The translations under genes and the position numbers were made by a program. From Bradyrhizobium canariense (GTDB lineage: Bacteria; Pseudomonadota; Alphaproteobacteria; Rhizobiales; Xanthobacteraceae), in NCBI RefSeq assembly GCF_019402665.1, contig NZ_VSST01000039.1, positions 1-64,000 on the forward strand: 64,000 nt of DNA. The letters run 5' to 3'. The number at the start of each line of letters is the position of its first letter. Position 1 is the first letter of the stretch. This document shows, in pieces, positions 7,509 to 16,075 of the stretch. Below the pieces are notes generated by a model that was not told the DNA's origin, did no database searches, and worked only from the letters and a program-made list of their open reading frames with translations.

Positions 7509-8408
7509 TTAGAGCGCGGCTTCCAGCGCGGCCTGTTCGGCCTTTGCGATCGTGCCCTTGACCGCGGACTGCACCTTCTCGAAGGCGCGGACCTCGATCT
7601 GGCGGACGCGCTCGCGCGACACACCAAACTCGGCGGCAAGGTCTTCCAGCGTCATCGGCTCGTCGGCGAGCCGGCGCGCCTCGAAGATGCGGCGTTCGCG
7701 CGGGTTGAGCACGCCCATGGCGCCGTTCAGGGCGTCACGGCGGTGATCATACTCCTCGTGCTCGGCCAGCATGGCTTCCTGGTTGGGCGAATTGTCGACC
7801 AGCCAGTCCTGCCATTCGCCGGCTTCGCCGTCGTCGCGGATCGGAGCGTTGAGCGACGCGTCGCCACCGAGGCGGCGGTTCATGTCGACCACGTCCTGAG
7901 CCGTGACGCCGAGACGCTTGGCAATGATGGCCACCTGGTCGGGGCGGAGATCGCCTTCGTCCAGCGCGGAAATCTTGCTCTTCGCCTTGCGCAGGTTGAA
8001 GAACAGCTTCTTCTGGTTCGCGGTGGTGCCCATCTTCACGAGCGACCACGAACGCAGGATGTACTCTTGAATCGACGCCTTGATCCACCACATCGCGTAG
8101 GTGGCGAGACGGAAGCCCTTCTCGGGCTCGAACCGCTTCACCGCCTGCATCAGGCCGACATTGCCTTCCGAGACGACCTCGGAGATCGGCAGGCCGTAGC
8201 CGCGATAGCCCATGGCGATCTTGGCCACGAGACGGAGATGGCTGGTGACGAGTTGGTGCGCGGCGTCACGATCATCGTGCTCGCGCCAACGCTTGGCGAG
8301 CATGTATTCCTGCTGGGGTTCCAGCATCGGAAACTTGCGGATCTCGCCGAGGTAACGGGAAAGGCCGGATTCGCCATTCAGGACCGGCAGGGTAGCTGTA
8401 CGGGCCAT
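7509..8408 (-). CDS. rpoH: RNA polymerase heat-shock sigma factor sigma-32
   Basis: A 299-residue sigma-70-family factor directing transcription of heat-shock genes. Region 2 is intact (HLRLVAKIAMGYRGYG, EGNVGLMQAVKRF, ATYAMWWIKASIQEY). The RpoH-specific box QKKLFFNLR follows. Region 4 ends with a helix-turn-helix (LAAEFGVSRERVRQIEVRAF). The start at ATG 8408 has a strong GGAGGG ribosome site 6 bp upstream; the frame is open 53 codons further but with non-conserved sequence. Bradyrhizobium carries several rpoH copies. Synteny with rluD suggests this is the ancestral one (possibly rpoH2). I see no ROSE-type RNA thermometer in the 217-bp upstream gap. Confidence 0.95.
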   Translation of the reverse strand: MARTATLPVLNGESGLSRYLGEIRKFPMLEPQQEYMLAKRWREHDDRDAAHQLVTSHLRLVAKIAMGYRGYGLPISEVVSEGNVGLMQAVKRFEPEKGFRLATYAMWWIKASIQEYILRSWSLVKMGTTANQKKLFFNLRKAKSKISALDEGDLRPDQVAIIAKRLGVTAQDVVDMNRRLGGDASLNAPIRDDGEAGEWQDWLVDNSPNQEAMLAEHEEYDHRRDALNGAMGVLNPRERRIFEARRLADEPMTLEDLAAEFGVSRERVRQIEVRAFEKVQSAVKGTIAKAEQAALEAAL

Positions 8409-8625
8409 AGTGCGCCCTCCAAACAGGTTCAGGCCCCCGATAGCGGCGGGCCAGGCAGACGACCGCTTGGTTAAAGCCGATCGGTGCTGCGATGTTCCGC
8501 GTTGGTCTTCAACGCAAGCGCAATATACTCCATCGGGAGGCAAAAAGGGAAGGATTGCTGACGTCACGTCCCCGTGTGGCAGCTATAACTTTTTGTAATG
8601 TAAAGCATTTCTGGAGCGGCCTGCG

Positions 8626-9633
8626 TCATAGCGCCGCTTTCAGGGCCCCCTGAAGGAGAAGCAAATCCTCCGGCAGAGGCGTCTCCCAGTGGAGTAATTC
8701 TCCAGTCCTCGGGTGCTCCAATACCAGCAGGTAAGCGTGCAGGGCCTGCCGCCCCAGCGCGGCCAGGACGGCCTGCGACTCCGGGCTCAGCTGGTTTGCC
8801 TTGGTCTTGAAATGCGGGCCGTAGACGGCGTCGCCCATCAGGGGGTGGCCTATGTGGGCGAGGTGGACGCGGATCTGATGGGTGCGCCCGGTCTCGAGCT
8901 CGCAGGCGAGCAGCGCGGCGATCGGCTTGCCGTCCCGTCCGGCAAAACTCTCCAGCAGCTCCCAATGCGTCACGGCCTCGCGGCCGCCCTGACGCACCGC
9001 CATCTTCTCGCGCGCATGCGGGTGGCGGTCGATCGGCGCGTCCACGGTGCCGCGATGGCGGCCCGGCAGCCCCCAGGCGAAGGCCATGTAGCCGCGCCGC
9101 ATCGGCCCGGTGCGGCCGTGATCGGCGAATTGCGCGGTAAGCGAGGCATGCGCGAGGTCGTTCTTGGCGACCACCATCAGCCCCGTGGTGTCCTTGTCCA
9201 GCCGGTGCACGATGCCGGGCCGGCGCACCCCGCCGATGCCCGACAGCGATGAGCCGCAATGGGCGATCAGCGCATTGACCAGCGTGCCGGTCTCGTGGCC
9301 CGCCGCGGGATGCACCACCAGCCCCTTCGGCTTGTTGAGGACGACGATGTCGTCGTCCTCAAACACGATGTCGAGCGCGATATCCTCGCCTTTCGGCTCC
9401 GGCGGGGCCGCTTCCGGCACGTCGATTGTGATCGTATCGCCGGAGGCGACGTGATAAGCGGGGTCCCGGATCGCGGCGTCCCTGAGGCTCACCGCGCCCG
9501 CCAGAATCAGGGCTTTCAGCCTCGATCGCGACAACTCGGCAAGGTGCACAGCCAGCACGCGGTCGAGCCGGGTCGAGCCCTCGGAGCCCTCGACGACAAC
9601 CTCCAACCTTTGCGCAGAGCCAGAATTTTCCAT
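8626..9633 (-). CDS. rluD: 23S rRNA pseudouridine synthase, RluA/RluD family
   Basis: A 335-residue enzyme that isomerises uridines in the helix 69 loop of 23S rRNA if it is the true RluD. An S4 RNA-binding domain occupies about residues 15-75 (TRLDRVLAVHLAELSRSRLK). The catalytic domain has the GIVHRLDKDTTGLMVVAKND motif with the nucleophilic Asp, followed by GRTHQIRVHLAHIGHPLMGD. ATG 9633 is chosen because the upstream extension is non-conserved and the start overlaps the divergent gene at 9632 by two bases. It is followed by rpoH on the same strand, the usual alphaproteobacterial order. Confidence 0.92.
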   Translation of the reverse strand: MENSGSAQRLEVVVEGSEGSTRLDRVLAVHLAELSRSRLKALILAGAVSLRDAAIRDPAYHVASGDTITIDVPEAAPPEPKGEDIALDIVFEDDDIVVLNKPKGLVVHPAAGHETGTLVNALIAHCGSSLSGIGGVRRPGIVHRLDKDTTGLMVVAKNDLAHASLTAQFADHGRTGPMRRGYMAFAWGLPGRHRGTVDAPIDRHPHAREKMAVRQGGREAVTHWELLESFAGRDGKPIAALLACELETGRTHQIRVHLAHIGHPLMGDAVYGPHFKTKANQLSPESQAVLAALGRQALHAYLLVLEHPRTGELLHWETPLPEDLLLLQGALKAAL

Positions 9634-9976
9634 GACGACGTCTGATACCGTTGTTCCCGAACCGAGCCCCGAGCAGGCCGCGCTGTTCGCGCGGGTGCGG
9701 CGGATGATGCTGATCGCGGGGTTGACCACGGCGCTGGCAATCTGCGCCGTGCTGATCGCGGTGGGCTACCGCCTTTTCAAGTCCGAGGGAAGGGCGCCCG
9801 AGCCGGCAGGCGACGTCACCGCCACCCTGCCCAAGGGCGCCAGAATCGTCTCGACCGGTGTGGCCGGCGACCGGCTCGTGATCACGCTTGATGTCGGCGG
9901 CGTCACCGAAATCCGCACCTTCGACGCCCATACCTTGAGGCCGGCCGGAAATCTGAAATTCGCGAACGAGCCGTGA
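9632..9976 (+). CDS. small single-span membrane protein (DUF6476-like)
   Basis: A 114-residue protein with a charged cytoplasmic N-terminus, one transmembrane helix at about residues 25-48 (LIAGLTTALAICAVLIAVGY) and a small periplasmic domain with repeated beta strands (IVSTGVAGDRLVITLDVGG). Genes of this kind lie head-to-head with rluD in many alphaproteobacteria, and I recall the family as DUF6476, without known function. Its ATG (9632-9634) overlaps the rluD ATG (9633-9631) on the other strand, so each promoter must lie within the other gene. Confidence 0.78.
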   Translation: MTTSDTVVPEPSPEQAALFARVRRMMLIAGLTTALAICAVLIAVGYRLFKSEGRAPEPAGDVTATLPKGARIVSTGVAGDRLVITLDVGGVTEIRTFDAHTLRPAGNLKFANEP

Positions 9977-10164
9977 GTCTGGCCCCGGAACTCGCCGCCA
10001 TCGTCGCGCTTGCGTGAACGAGAACGTCGTTCCGCTTTGCCTTAACCATCCGCATCCGGGCTGATGCGGTTCGGCTTTCGTCGGGACGACGCCAAGCAGA
10101 CGTCCAAAACCCCTCGATCCCCGCTTGCCGCCGGCAAAATTCGAGGCTATGTCCTCTCCCTCAC

Positions 10165-10239
10165 GCTCCCTTCGTCTAGCGGTTAGGACGCGGCCCTCTC
10201 AAGGCTGAAACAGGGGTTCGATTCCCCTAGGGAGCGCCA
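10165..10239 (+). tRNA. tRNA-Glu (anticodon CTC)
   Basis: Cloverleaf: acceptor GCTCCCT (10165-10171) pairs with AGGGAGC (10229-10235), discriminator G, and CCA is encoded (10237-10239). The anticodon stem CGGCC/GGCTG carries the loop CTCTCAA, giving anticodon CTC, which reads GAG. The T-arm contains GGTTCGATTCC. The pattern aligns along its length with bacterial tRNA-Glu. Confidence 0.95.
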
Positions 10240-10335
10240 TTTCTCCTGCCAGACCGGGCACTTCGAAAACCGGCCATTTCCGCTTGTAGCCCCCACCGGC
10301 GTGCGCAGTTCGCACGGCTCGGCGCGGGCGCTCTC

Positions 10336-11361
10336 CTAGGCGATCGTGCCGTCGATCGAGCGGCGGATCACCCGCTGTACTTCTGCATTCGACAGAAACA
10401 GATCGTGGTTGATGATGCCCCAGCCCTCCTGCGAAGCATCGACCACGCGCACACCGAGCTGCGCGATGACGGCTTTCTCGGCGGCGCCGACCCTGGTCAT
10501 TCCACCTGCAATCTGTCCCGACAGCGCCAGGGCGCGATCGTTCGTGGAGGCGATCACGGTGATCTTGCCGGCAAGCGGACCGATGCGGTGGATCGCAGAC
10601 GAGAACACGTCCATGTCGATATCGGGCGCGGCAAACACCACCGCGCCGATCTTGCTCGTCACTGTGTCGCCGTATCGCGCATAGAGCTGACGCAGGCTTT
10701 CGAGCGACAGCATGGTTCCCATGCTGTGCGCAACGATGTTCACGCGGCCGGTGCCTGGCGCCGACACGAGTGCGGAGAGCACGCGCTCAAACTCGTCGCG
10801 GGACCACATCGCACTGTCGCGGTCATAGGCATAGTCGAACAGTCCTGCCTTGGAAGGCCAGGAGAACACCATGGTCCGGCCGCGGAACTTGATCCCGTCG
10901 GAGAGATGGGCGCCATCCAGCACCGCCGTCTCGAACGTCTGCTTGAAGCCGTGCACATAGATCAGCACATCTCCTCCGCCGGCCTGCGCAACGAGATCGC
11001 CGGCGTCGGCCGATACCGGTTCGACCCGGTCAAGCCGCCAATCGCCAATTCCAACCGAGGCCAGCGAAAGTCGGCTTTCGTCCGGCGCCCCCAGCTTAGC
11101 CCGCGCGACTGTCATGGTCGTCGCCCGCTCCGGCCCGAACCAAGGCTTCGTGCGGCCGCCGTTCACCGGCTTGCGCGTGGTGGTGACGAGCAATGTGGGG
11201 TCGAGGGATAGCGATGACGCGTCGTAACGCGCCCCGGTCGCACCCAAGCCGGCGCATCCGCCGAGCGCGAGGGCGGTCCCTGCCGACATAAATCGGCCGA
11301 GGAGAGCGCGGCGCGAAATAGAATGACAGGGGTCGCGTTGCAGAAGAGGCCGAGCGATCAC
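10336..11361 (-). CDS. exported alpha/beta hydrolase, DUF900 type
   Basis: About 341 residues. The N-terminus carries a twin-arginine-like motif (SRRALLGRF) followed by a hydrophobic stretch and a lipobox (LGGC-AG), so it is probably a Tat-exported lipoprotein. The hydrolase domain shows LIYVHGFKQTF (oxyanion region), the nucleophile elbow VAHSMGTM and a late His in GIINHDLFLS, an intact Ser-Asp-His-type set in the order expected for DUF900. Substrate unknown; lipase/esterase activity is the family expectation. GTG 11361 is chosen to include the RR motif; ATG 11292 would give a shorter form without it. Confidence 0.8.
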   Translation of the reverse strand: MIARPLLQRDPCHSISRRALLGRFMSAGTALALGGCAGLGATGARYDASSLSLDPTLLVTTTRKPVNGGRTKPWFGPERATTMTVARAKLGAPDESRLSLASVGIGDWRLDRVEPVSADAGDLVAQAGGGDVLIYVHGFKQTFETAVLDGAHLSDGIKFRGRTMVFSWPSKAGLFDYAYDRDSAMWSRDEFERVLSALVSAPGTGRVNIVAHSMGTMLSLESLRQLYARYGDTVTSKIGAVVFAAPDIDMDVFSSAIHRIGPLAGKITVIASTNDRALALSGQIAGGMTRVGAAEKAVIAQLGVRVVDASQEGWGIINHDLFLSNAEVQRVIRRSIDGTIA

Positions 11362-12316
11362 ACTAAACCTTTGGGAACTTTGTCCACCGTAGCGCCCCGC
11401 TACATCCCTGAATGACAATGGGGGCGAGAAGACGGCGGAGCTGCTTCGCGGTCCATTGCTTGGTCTTGGGTCAATCACCTCCGCGGGGGCGGGCTAGAGT
11501 TACGGTGACGGTGCACAGAACTCGTGCCCCCTTGTAAGCCGCGATCTTCTTGATCTGTGCTGCCTGTCGGCCAACACAGCCGAAGTCCGTCAATCCCTCC
11601 TCACAAAAATATTCCACTTTACCGAAATTCGGAAATATCGTATGTGTCGGCCATCCCAGCCCACAAAAGGGGCGGTCGTACGTCGTCACGAACGCGGGTT
11701 GGGAGTTGCGGTGGACGCGGGCGGCGTTAAAGGCGGGTGAGTGGCGTGCAGGGCGAGATGAACCTCGTGAGCATGTCACGAACCGCATCGACGGACGGCG
11801 CCGAAGCCCTGCGAAGCCTCTTGGCGAAGCAGGGTCAGCTCGCGTACGGCGAAACCGTGTGGTCCTGGCCGTCGTTGCTACGGTCAAGCCTTTGCGAAGG
11901 CGTCAGCGCGTCAACCGGCGCGGTGCCGTGCATTTCGCGGAGGTGACGGAGGCAAGAAGGAACTCGTCTCCGGGGAGAGCGCGGCATAGGCCGTCAAACC
12001 ATCGCGCAGGGAAGGCCTGGTCTCGGCTGCCCTGTGTCTCCCCTGTGCATTGCGTGTGCAATCAGTTCGCATGGGGGTTTTTATGGGTGCCAGCCGGCGC
12101 CCGGTCTTCCCTGCGCCCTTTCTTGGAGGGCGTGAAGCGAGAAGCATAGCTCGGGCAAACCTGCCGCGAGACTGCGAGCGCGTGTCCGCGCCCCGCATGC
12201 AAATTGCACCCCCCCTTTCGAGCCTTCCTTGCGAGCATGATGCGTCGGCATCGGTGGAGGTGGTCGTCCCTCCCGGAATCTGCCTTGATGCGAAATCAGC
12301 GTGAGGGAGCGACAAT
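11362..12316. other. gene-poor region of about 950 bp
   Basis: Several frames are open on both strands, but none has a recognisable domain, a ribosome site and plausible amino-acid composition together. The segment about 11560-12120 is best explained as a dispersed structured repeat (separate entry). The last 190 bases must hold the promoter of the amidohydrolase gene. Confidence 0.6.
11560..12120. repeat. candidate dispersed structured intergenic element
   Basis: The left part contains CCGAAATTCGG within an AT-rich stretch (about 11620-11640). The wording around it matches, from memory, a sequence repeated between genes in Bradyrhizobium and Afipia genomes. The right part has two complementary arms, 12004-12017 (GCGCAGGGAAGGCC) and 12103-12116 (GGTCTTCCCTGCGC), pairing over 14 bp with one G-T, and enclosing about 85 bp. 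This suggests a folded RNA or a mobile non-coding element. There is no second copy in this window. Confidence 0.5.
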
Positions 12317-13807
12317 ATGAGCGGCTTGGTGATCTCCGGCGGTCGGGTGGTGGATCCCGCCAGCGGAATGGACGCGGTTGGCGATGTGGCGGTGGTGGAC
12401 GGCAGGATCGCCGCGGTCGGCGCCTCGCTCGGCAGCGCGGAGCGGGTGATCGACGCGACCGGCCTCGTGGTCGCGCCCGGCTTCATCGACCTTCATGCGC
12501 ATGGCCAGTCGCTCCCCGCCGATCGCATGCAGGCATTCGACGGCGTCACGACGACGCTCGATCTCGAAGCGGGTGTGCTGCCGGTCGGCTCCTGGTATGA
12601 GCGCCAGGCGCGGAAGGGGCGCGTGCTGAACTACGGCGCCGCCACCAACTGGGCTTTTGCGCGCATCGGTGCAATGACGGGCTCCAATGCGGAGAGCTCG
12701 CTGGAGGCGTTCGGCAACGCCATGCGCGATCGCCGCTGGATGGACAACGTCGCGAGCGATGCGGAGGTATCGGGCATTCTGGAGCGCCTTTCGCGCGGTC
12801 TGAACGAGGGCGGCATCGGCATCGGCATCTTGAACGCGTATGCGCCGGGCGCCGGCGTGCAGGAGCTGACCGCGGTCTGCCAGCTCGCGGCCGCGCAGGA
12901 CGTGCCGACCTTCACCCATGTCGCCTACATGTCGCGCGTTGATCCCGAGAGCGCGGCGGAAGCCTATATCCGCCTGATCGGTTATGCCGGCGCCACCGGT
13001 GCGCACATGCACATCTGCCATTTCAACTCGTCGAGCAAGACCGACGTCGAGCGCTGCCGCGTGCTGATCGCGAAAGCGCAGGCGCAGGGCCTGCCCATCA
13101 CCGTCGAGGCCTATCCCTACGGCACCGGCTCGACCGTGCTGGCGGCGGCGTTCTTCAGCGACCCCGAATTCGTCGAGCGCAACGGCACGGGTTACGATTC
13201 CGTGCAGCGGGTCACCGACGGCCATCGCTTCAGCGATCGCGAGGAGCTCTTGAAGGCGCAGGCCGACGAGCCGTCTTCGCTGGTGCTGTGGCACATCCTC
13301 GACACCGAGAACAATGCACATCACCGCGACCTGCTCGACATGTCGGTGCTCTATCCCGGCGGCGCGATCGCCTCCGACGCGATGCCGTGGACGACGTCGG
13401 ACGGCAAGACCTACACCGGCGATGCCTGGCCGCTGCCGGATGACGCCACCTCGCATCCGCGTTCGGCCGGCTGCTTCACGAAATTCATCCGCGAATGGGT
13501 GCGCGAGCGCAAGACGGTGTCGCTGCTCGAAGGCGTGCGCAAATGCGCGCTGATCCCGGCGGAGATCCTGTCGCAGAGCACGCCCGCGATGCGCGCCAAG
13601 GGAAGGCTCGCGAAGGACGCCGATGCCGACATCGTCGTGTTCGACTACGAGAAGCTCTCGGACCGCGCGACCTTCACGGCGATGAACCGCCCCTCCGAAG
13701 GCGTGCGGCATCTGATCGTCAGCGGCGAGGTACTAATCGGCGACGGTGTGCTGGACGTGGCGGCGCGGCCCGGCCGTCCCGTGCGCCGCCCCGTCGTCGG
13801 GGGCTGA
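12317..13807 (+). CDS. amidohydrolase, N-acyl-D-amino-acid deacylase type
   Basis: A 496-residue metal-dependent amidohydrolase. The N-terminal beta-sandwich half (LVISGGRVVDPASGMD) is followed by the TIM-barrel metal motif GFIDLHAHGQS. Further conserved positions are FTHVAYMS, HMHICHFNS and IASDAMPW, and the C-terminal sandwich closes with KDADADIVVFDYEKL and GVRHLIVSGEVLIGDG. This matches D-aminoacylase/D-glutamate deacylase relatives, which release D-amino acids from N-acyl forms; the exact substrate is not readable. There is no signal peptide. A COG0523 GTPase starts 3 bp after its stop, which suggests metal delivery to this enzyme. Confidence 0.85.
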   Translation: MSGLVISGGRVVDPASGMDAVGDVAVVDGRIAAVGASLGSAERVIDATGLVVAPGFIDLHAHGQSLPADRMQAFDGVTTTLDLEAGVLPVGSWYERQARKGRVLNYGAATNWAFARIGAMTGSNAESSLEAFGNAMRDRRWMDNVASDAEVSGILERLSRGLNEGGIGIGILNAYAPGAGVQELTAVCQLAAAQDVPTFTHVAYMSRVDPESAAEAYIRLIGYAGATGAHMHICHFNSSSKTDVERCRVLIAKAQAQGLPITVEAYPYGTGSTVLAAAFFSDPEFVERNGTGYDSVQRVTDGHRFSDREELLKAQADEPSSLVLWHILDTENNAHHRDLLDMSVLYPGGAIASDAMPWTTSDGKTYTGDAWPLPDDATSHPRSAGCFTKFIREWVRERKTVSLLEGVRKCALIPAEILSQSTPAMRAKGRLAKDADADIVVFDYEKLSDRATFTAMNRPSEGVRHLIVSGEVLIGDGVLDVAARPGRPVRRPVVGG

Positions 13808-13810
13808 GAC

Positions 13811-14740
13811 ATGCCGGTCCCCATTCTCCTGATCACGGGCTTTCTGGGGGCCGGCAAGACCACGGTCGTCAACCATCTGCTGGCGCATGCGGAGGGGCGG
13901 CGGATTGCCGCTGTGGTCAACGATTTCGGCGCGATCAACATCGATGCCGAGCTGATCGCGGGCGCGAGCGACGGCGTGGTCAGCCTCGCCAATGGCTGCA
14001 TCTGCTGCTCGCTCGAAGGCGACCTGCTGCGCACGCTTGCGACGCTGCTGCGGCGTGATCCGAAGCCGGAATACATCGTCATCGAGACCAGCGGCGTCGC
14101 CGATCCCGCCGACATCGTCCGCAATCTAATGGATCCCGTGATCCTGCGCGAGGCGCCACTGGAGACCGTGCTCTGCGTGATGGACGCGGCGACACCGCCG
14201 GCTGCCCTGGACGATGCGCTGCACCGTTCGCAATTGCGCGTCGCCGATATCGTGGCTCTGAGCAAGCTGGATCTGGCCGACGAGGGCGCGGGCTCCCGCA
14301 TGCGCGAGGCCATCCGCGCGCAACGCGTTCCTGCCGTGGTGGTCGATGCGCCGCACGGCGAGATTCCGTCCGCGCTGCTGTTTCCCGCAACTGTCGATCG
14401 CGCGCCGCCGCTACGCGAGCCCGGACCGAAACGTCCCGCAGAGCAACGCTTCGAAACCCTGAGCTGGACCTCGGACCGCCCGATCTCGCTGCCCCGCCTG
14501 CAGCAGGCGATCGGCCGGCTTGCGCCAAAACTCGCGCGGGCAAAAGGCCTGTTCGAGACCGTCGAGCAGCCCGGGCGCCAGATGGTGTTTCAATTCGCCG
14601 CCGGCCGCGCCACGCTCGCCCCTGGCGAAGTGCCGATGTCGGGCGCGCCGCGTGCGCGGATCGTCTTCATCGCCGAGCTCGGCGTGCTCTCAAAGGCGGA
14701 GCTCGACGGGATCATGGAGACCTGTGTTGCCGATCGGTGA
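13811..14740 (+). CDS. CobW/COG0523-family GTPase, putative metallochaperone
   Basis: 309 residues. Walker A is LLITGFLGAGKTT, the metal-binding CxCC is in NGCICCSLEGD, and the Walker B-like VIETSGVADP and NKxD-like SKLD (ALSKLDLAD) are in the expected order. The C-terminal CobW_C domain (about residues 205-300) starts at FETLSWTSDRPI. COG0523 proteins load or traffic zinc, cobalt or nickel using GTP. The 3-bp gap to the amidohydrolase argues for a dedicated pair. The stop is followed by a convergent gene. Confidence 0.88.
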   Translation: MPVPILLITGFLGAGKTTVVNHLLAHAEGRRIAAVVNDFGAINIDAELIAGASDGVVSLANGCICCSLEGDLLRTLATLLRRDPKPEYIVIETSGVADPADIVRNLMDPVILREAPLETVLCVMDAATPPAALDDALHRSQLRVADIVALSKLDLADEGAGSRMREAIRAQRVPAVVVDAPHGEIPSALLFPATVDRAPPLREPGPKRPAEQRFETLSWTSDRPISLPRLQQAIGRLAPKLARAKGLFETVEQPGRQMVFQFAAGRATLAPGEVPMSGAPRARIVFIAELGVLSKAELDGIMETCVADR

Positions 14741-14801
14741 AGCTATCACCTCAAGCGAATTGCGCGAGGCGAACACGGTGATCTGGCAGGACCGCTGGCT
14801 G

Positions 14802-15272
14802 TCAGCAGACCGCGAGCGCGTTGACTGCCCGCGTCGTCACGGTCTCGTTCTCGTTGCCGACGAACTGGCAGACGGCGGATTCGAGCTCACCCGCCTGGCT
14901 GCCGCGCGCCACCGCCAGCAGTCGCATCAATTCCGCCTCGTCCTTCGACAGGCGCCGGCACGACGGCGGCATGAAGCACAATTGGCAGGGCCGGCCGCTG
15001 CGCAGGATCCTGACCAGCGCGGCAACGCGTGCGACCAGCAGCGGGCTGTCGGCGACGCCAGGCGCCTCGTCGGCAAAGCGATAGGCCGCCTCCCAGCAAT
15101 CGGACGCGCCGGTCGCATAGGCGGCAGCGATGAACCGGAACAGCGAGAGCGCGACGCGGCCAAAATCATCGTAGCTCTCGACGTCAGGCCGCGTCGCAAG
15201 CGCGGCCTGGAGCGGACAGAGCCGCGCCTGGCCGGCTTCCGTGACGGGCACAAAGCCGCAACTATCCTGCAT
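14802..15272 (-). CDS. hypothetical protein with a Cys cluster
   Basis: 156 residues, unrecognised. Soluble, helix-rich, no signal peptide. A cluster C-x2-C-x5-C is present in GRPCQLCFMPPSCRRLS, followed by an amphipathic helix (DEAELMRLLAVARG). The upstream gene on the same strand (15288-15780) has a comparable CPTCP-x-MS segment with a similar following helix (EHGMLRAIAAAQ), so the two may be distant paralogues or partners. They are 15 bp apart and probably co-transcribed. ATG 15272 is preferred over an overlapping GTG at 15275. A metal-site role is inference. Confidence 0.68.
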   Translation of the reverse strand: MQDSCGFVPVTEAGQARLCPLQAALATRPDVESYDDFGRVALSLFRFIAAAYATGASDCWEAAYRFADEAPGVADSPLLVARVAALVRILRSGRPCQLCFMPPSCRRLSKDEAELMRLLAVARGSQAGELESAVCQFVGNENETVTTRAVNALAVC

Positions 15273-15287
15273 CACGCGCGATCCCCG

Positions 15288-15780
15288 TCAGTGCAACGTC
15301 GGGCTTCCGACCAGCCAGCTCTTCATCGCCATCGTCCGGTCATGATCGAAAGACGGAACGTGCCGGTCGGGCAGGATGAGGCCCGCCATGCGGAAGATCG
15401 TTGCAAGCCCCCGCACGGGTGCGAGAGCCCAATCGGCACCGACCGGCGGCAGCCAGCATTCGAACTGCTCGCGCGCGATATCGTCGCGCTCTTTCTGCGC
15501 GGCCGCGATCGCCCGCAACATGCCGTGCTCGCTGACGGACATGCGCGGGCAGGTCGGGCAGTGCACCGCGATGGCCGTATGCGCCGTGCAGGCAAAGATC
15601 TCGATGATGCATTCCAGCGAAGGCACGGCGTCGCCCACGCGAAAGTGGTCGTAGACTTGGTGGATATCGGCCGCGGTCGGAACAGCGCTTCCGCTGCGCG
15701 CCTTGGCCCGAAATGAAGAGCCGCTCCGCCGCGCTCAGCGCCGGAAGCTCGAGGGACCCTGTCGATGTCGATTGATGCAT
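15288..15780 (-). pseudogene. hypothetical Cys-motif protein with a one-base frameshift
   Basis: Reading from ATG 15780 (GAGG ribosome site just upstream) gives 23 plausible residues ending LSAAERLFI, then degenerate Arg/Gly-rich sequence. Removing one base from the A-triplet at 15711-15713 restores a continuous 163-residue frame: RAKARSGSAVPTAAD, then VYDHFRVGDAVPSLECI, then AVHCPTCPRMSVSE and onward to the stop at 15288. The downstream frame alone opens only after a TGA. The family is unknown. The shift is in a homopolymer, so a sequencing error is as likely as a true mutation. Confidence 0.72.
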
Positions 15781-16075
15781 TGAACCTCTGGCCTCTGGCT
15801 GCGCCTACGCCCCGACCGGCGCTGATGATCTGCACCGATCGTTCCGTCAGAGCCCCCTGCAAGTCAACGCTCGGAGGGGCGATGTCGAGGTCTTCTAGTT
15901 TTGAAGAGTTCGCATCTCGGATGCAGCCAGCCTCGCGAGCTTGCGAGGCCGTCCGCAGCATGCCGGTAGGATCCTACGGAGTTTTGCGGGTGGTGGGGAA
16001 CCCGAATGCTTAAAGCTTTGCTAAGGGGCGCGGGATAAACTGGCATATCAGCCCTTCCAATTCTTGCGAGCTCCG

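Noticed and set aside
8409..8567. A longer N-terminus for RpoH.
   Set aside because: The extra 53 residues are non-conserved, while ATG 8408 has a strong GGAGGG and matches the family start.
11550..12149. Open frames in the 950-bp gene desert, including a 199-codon one.
   Set aside because: Composition is Arg/Pro/Ser-rich and inconsistent with neighbours, no domain is seen, and the stretch has the features of a structured repeat instead.
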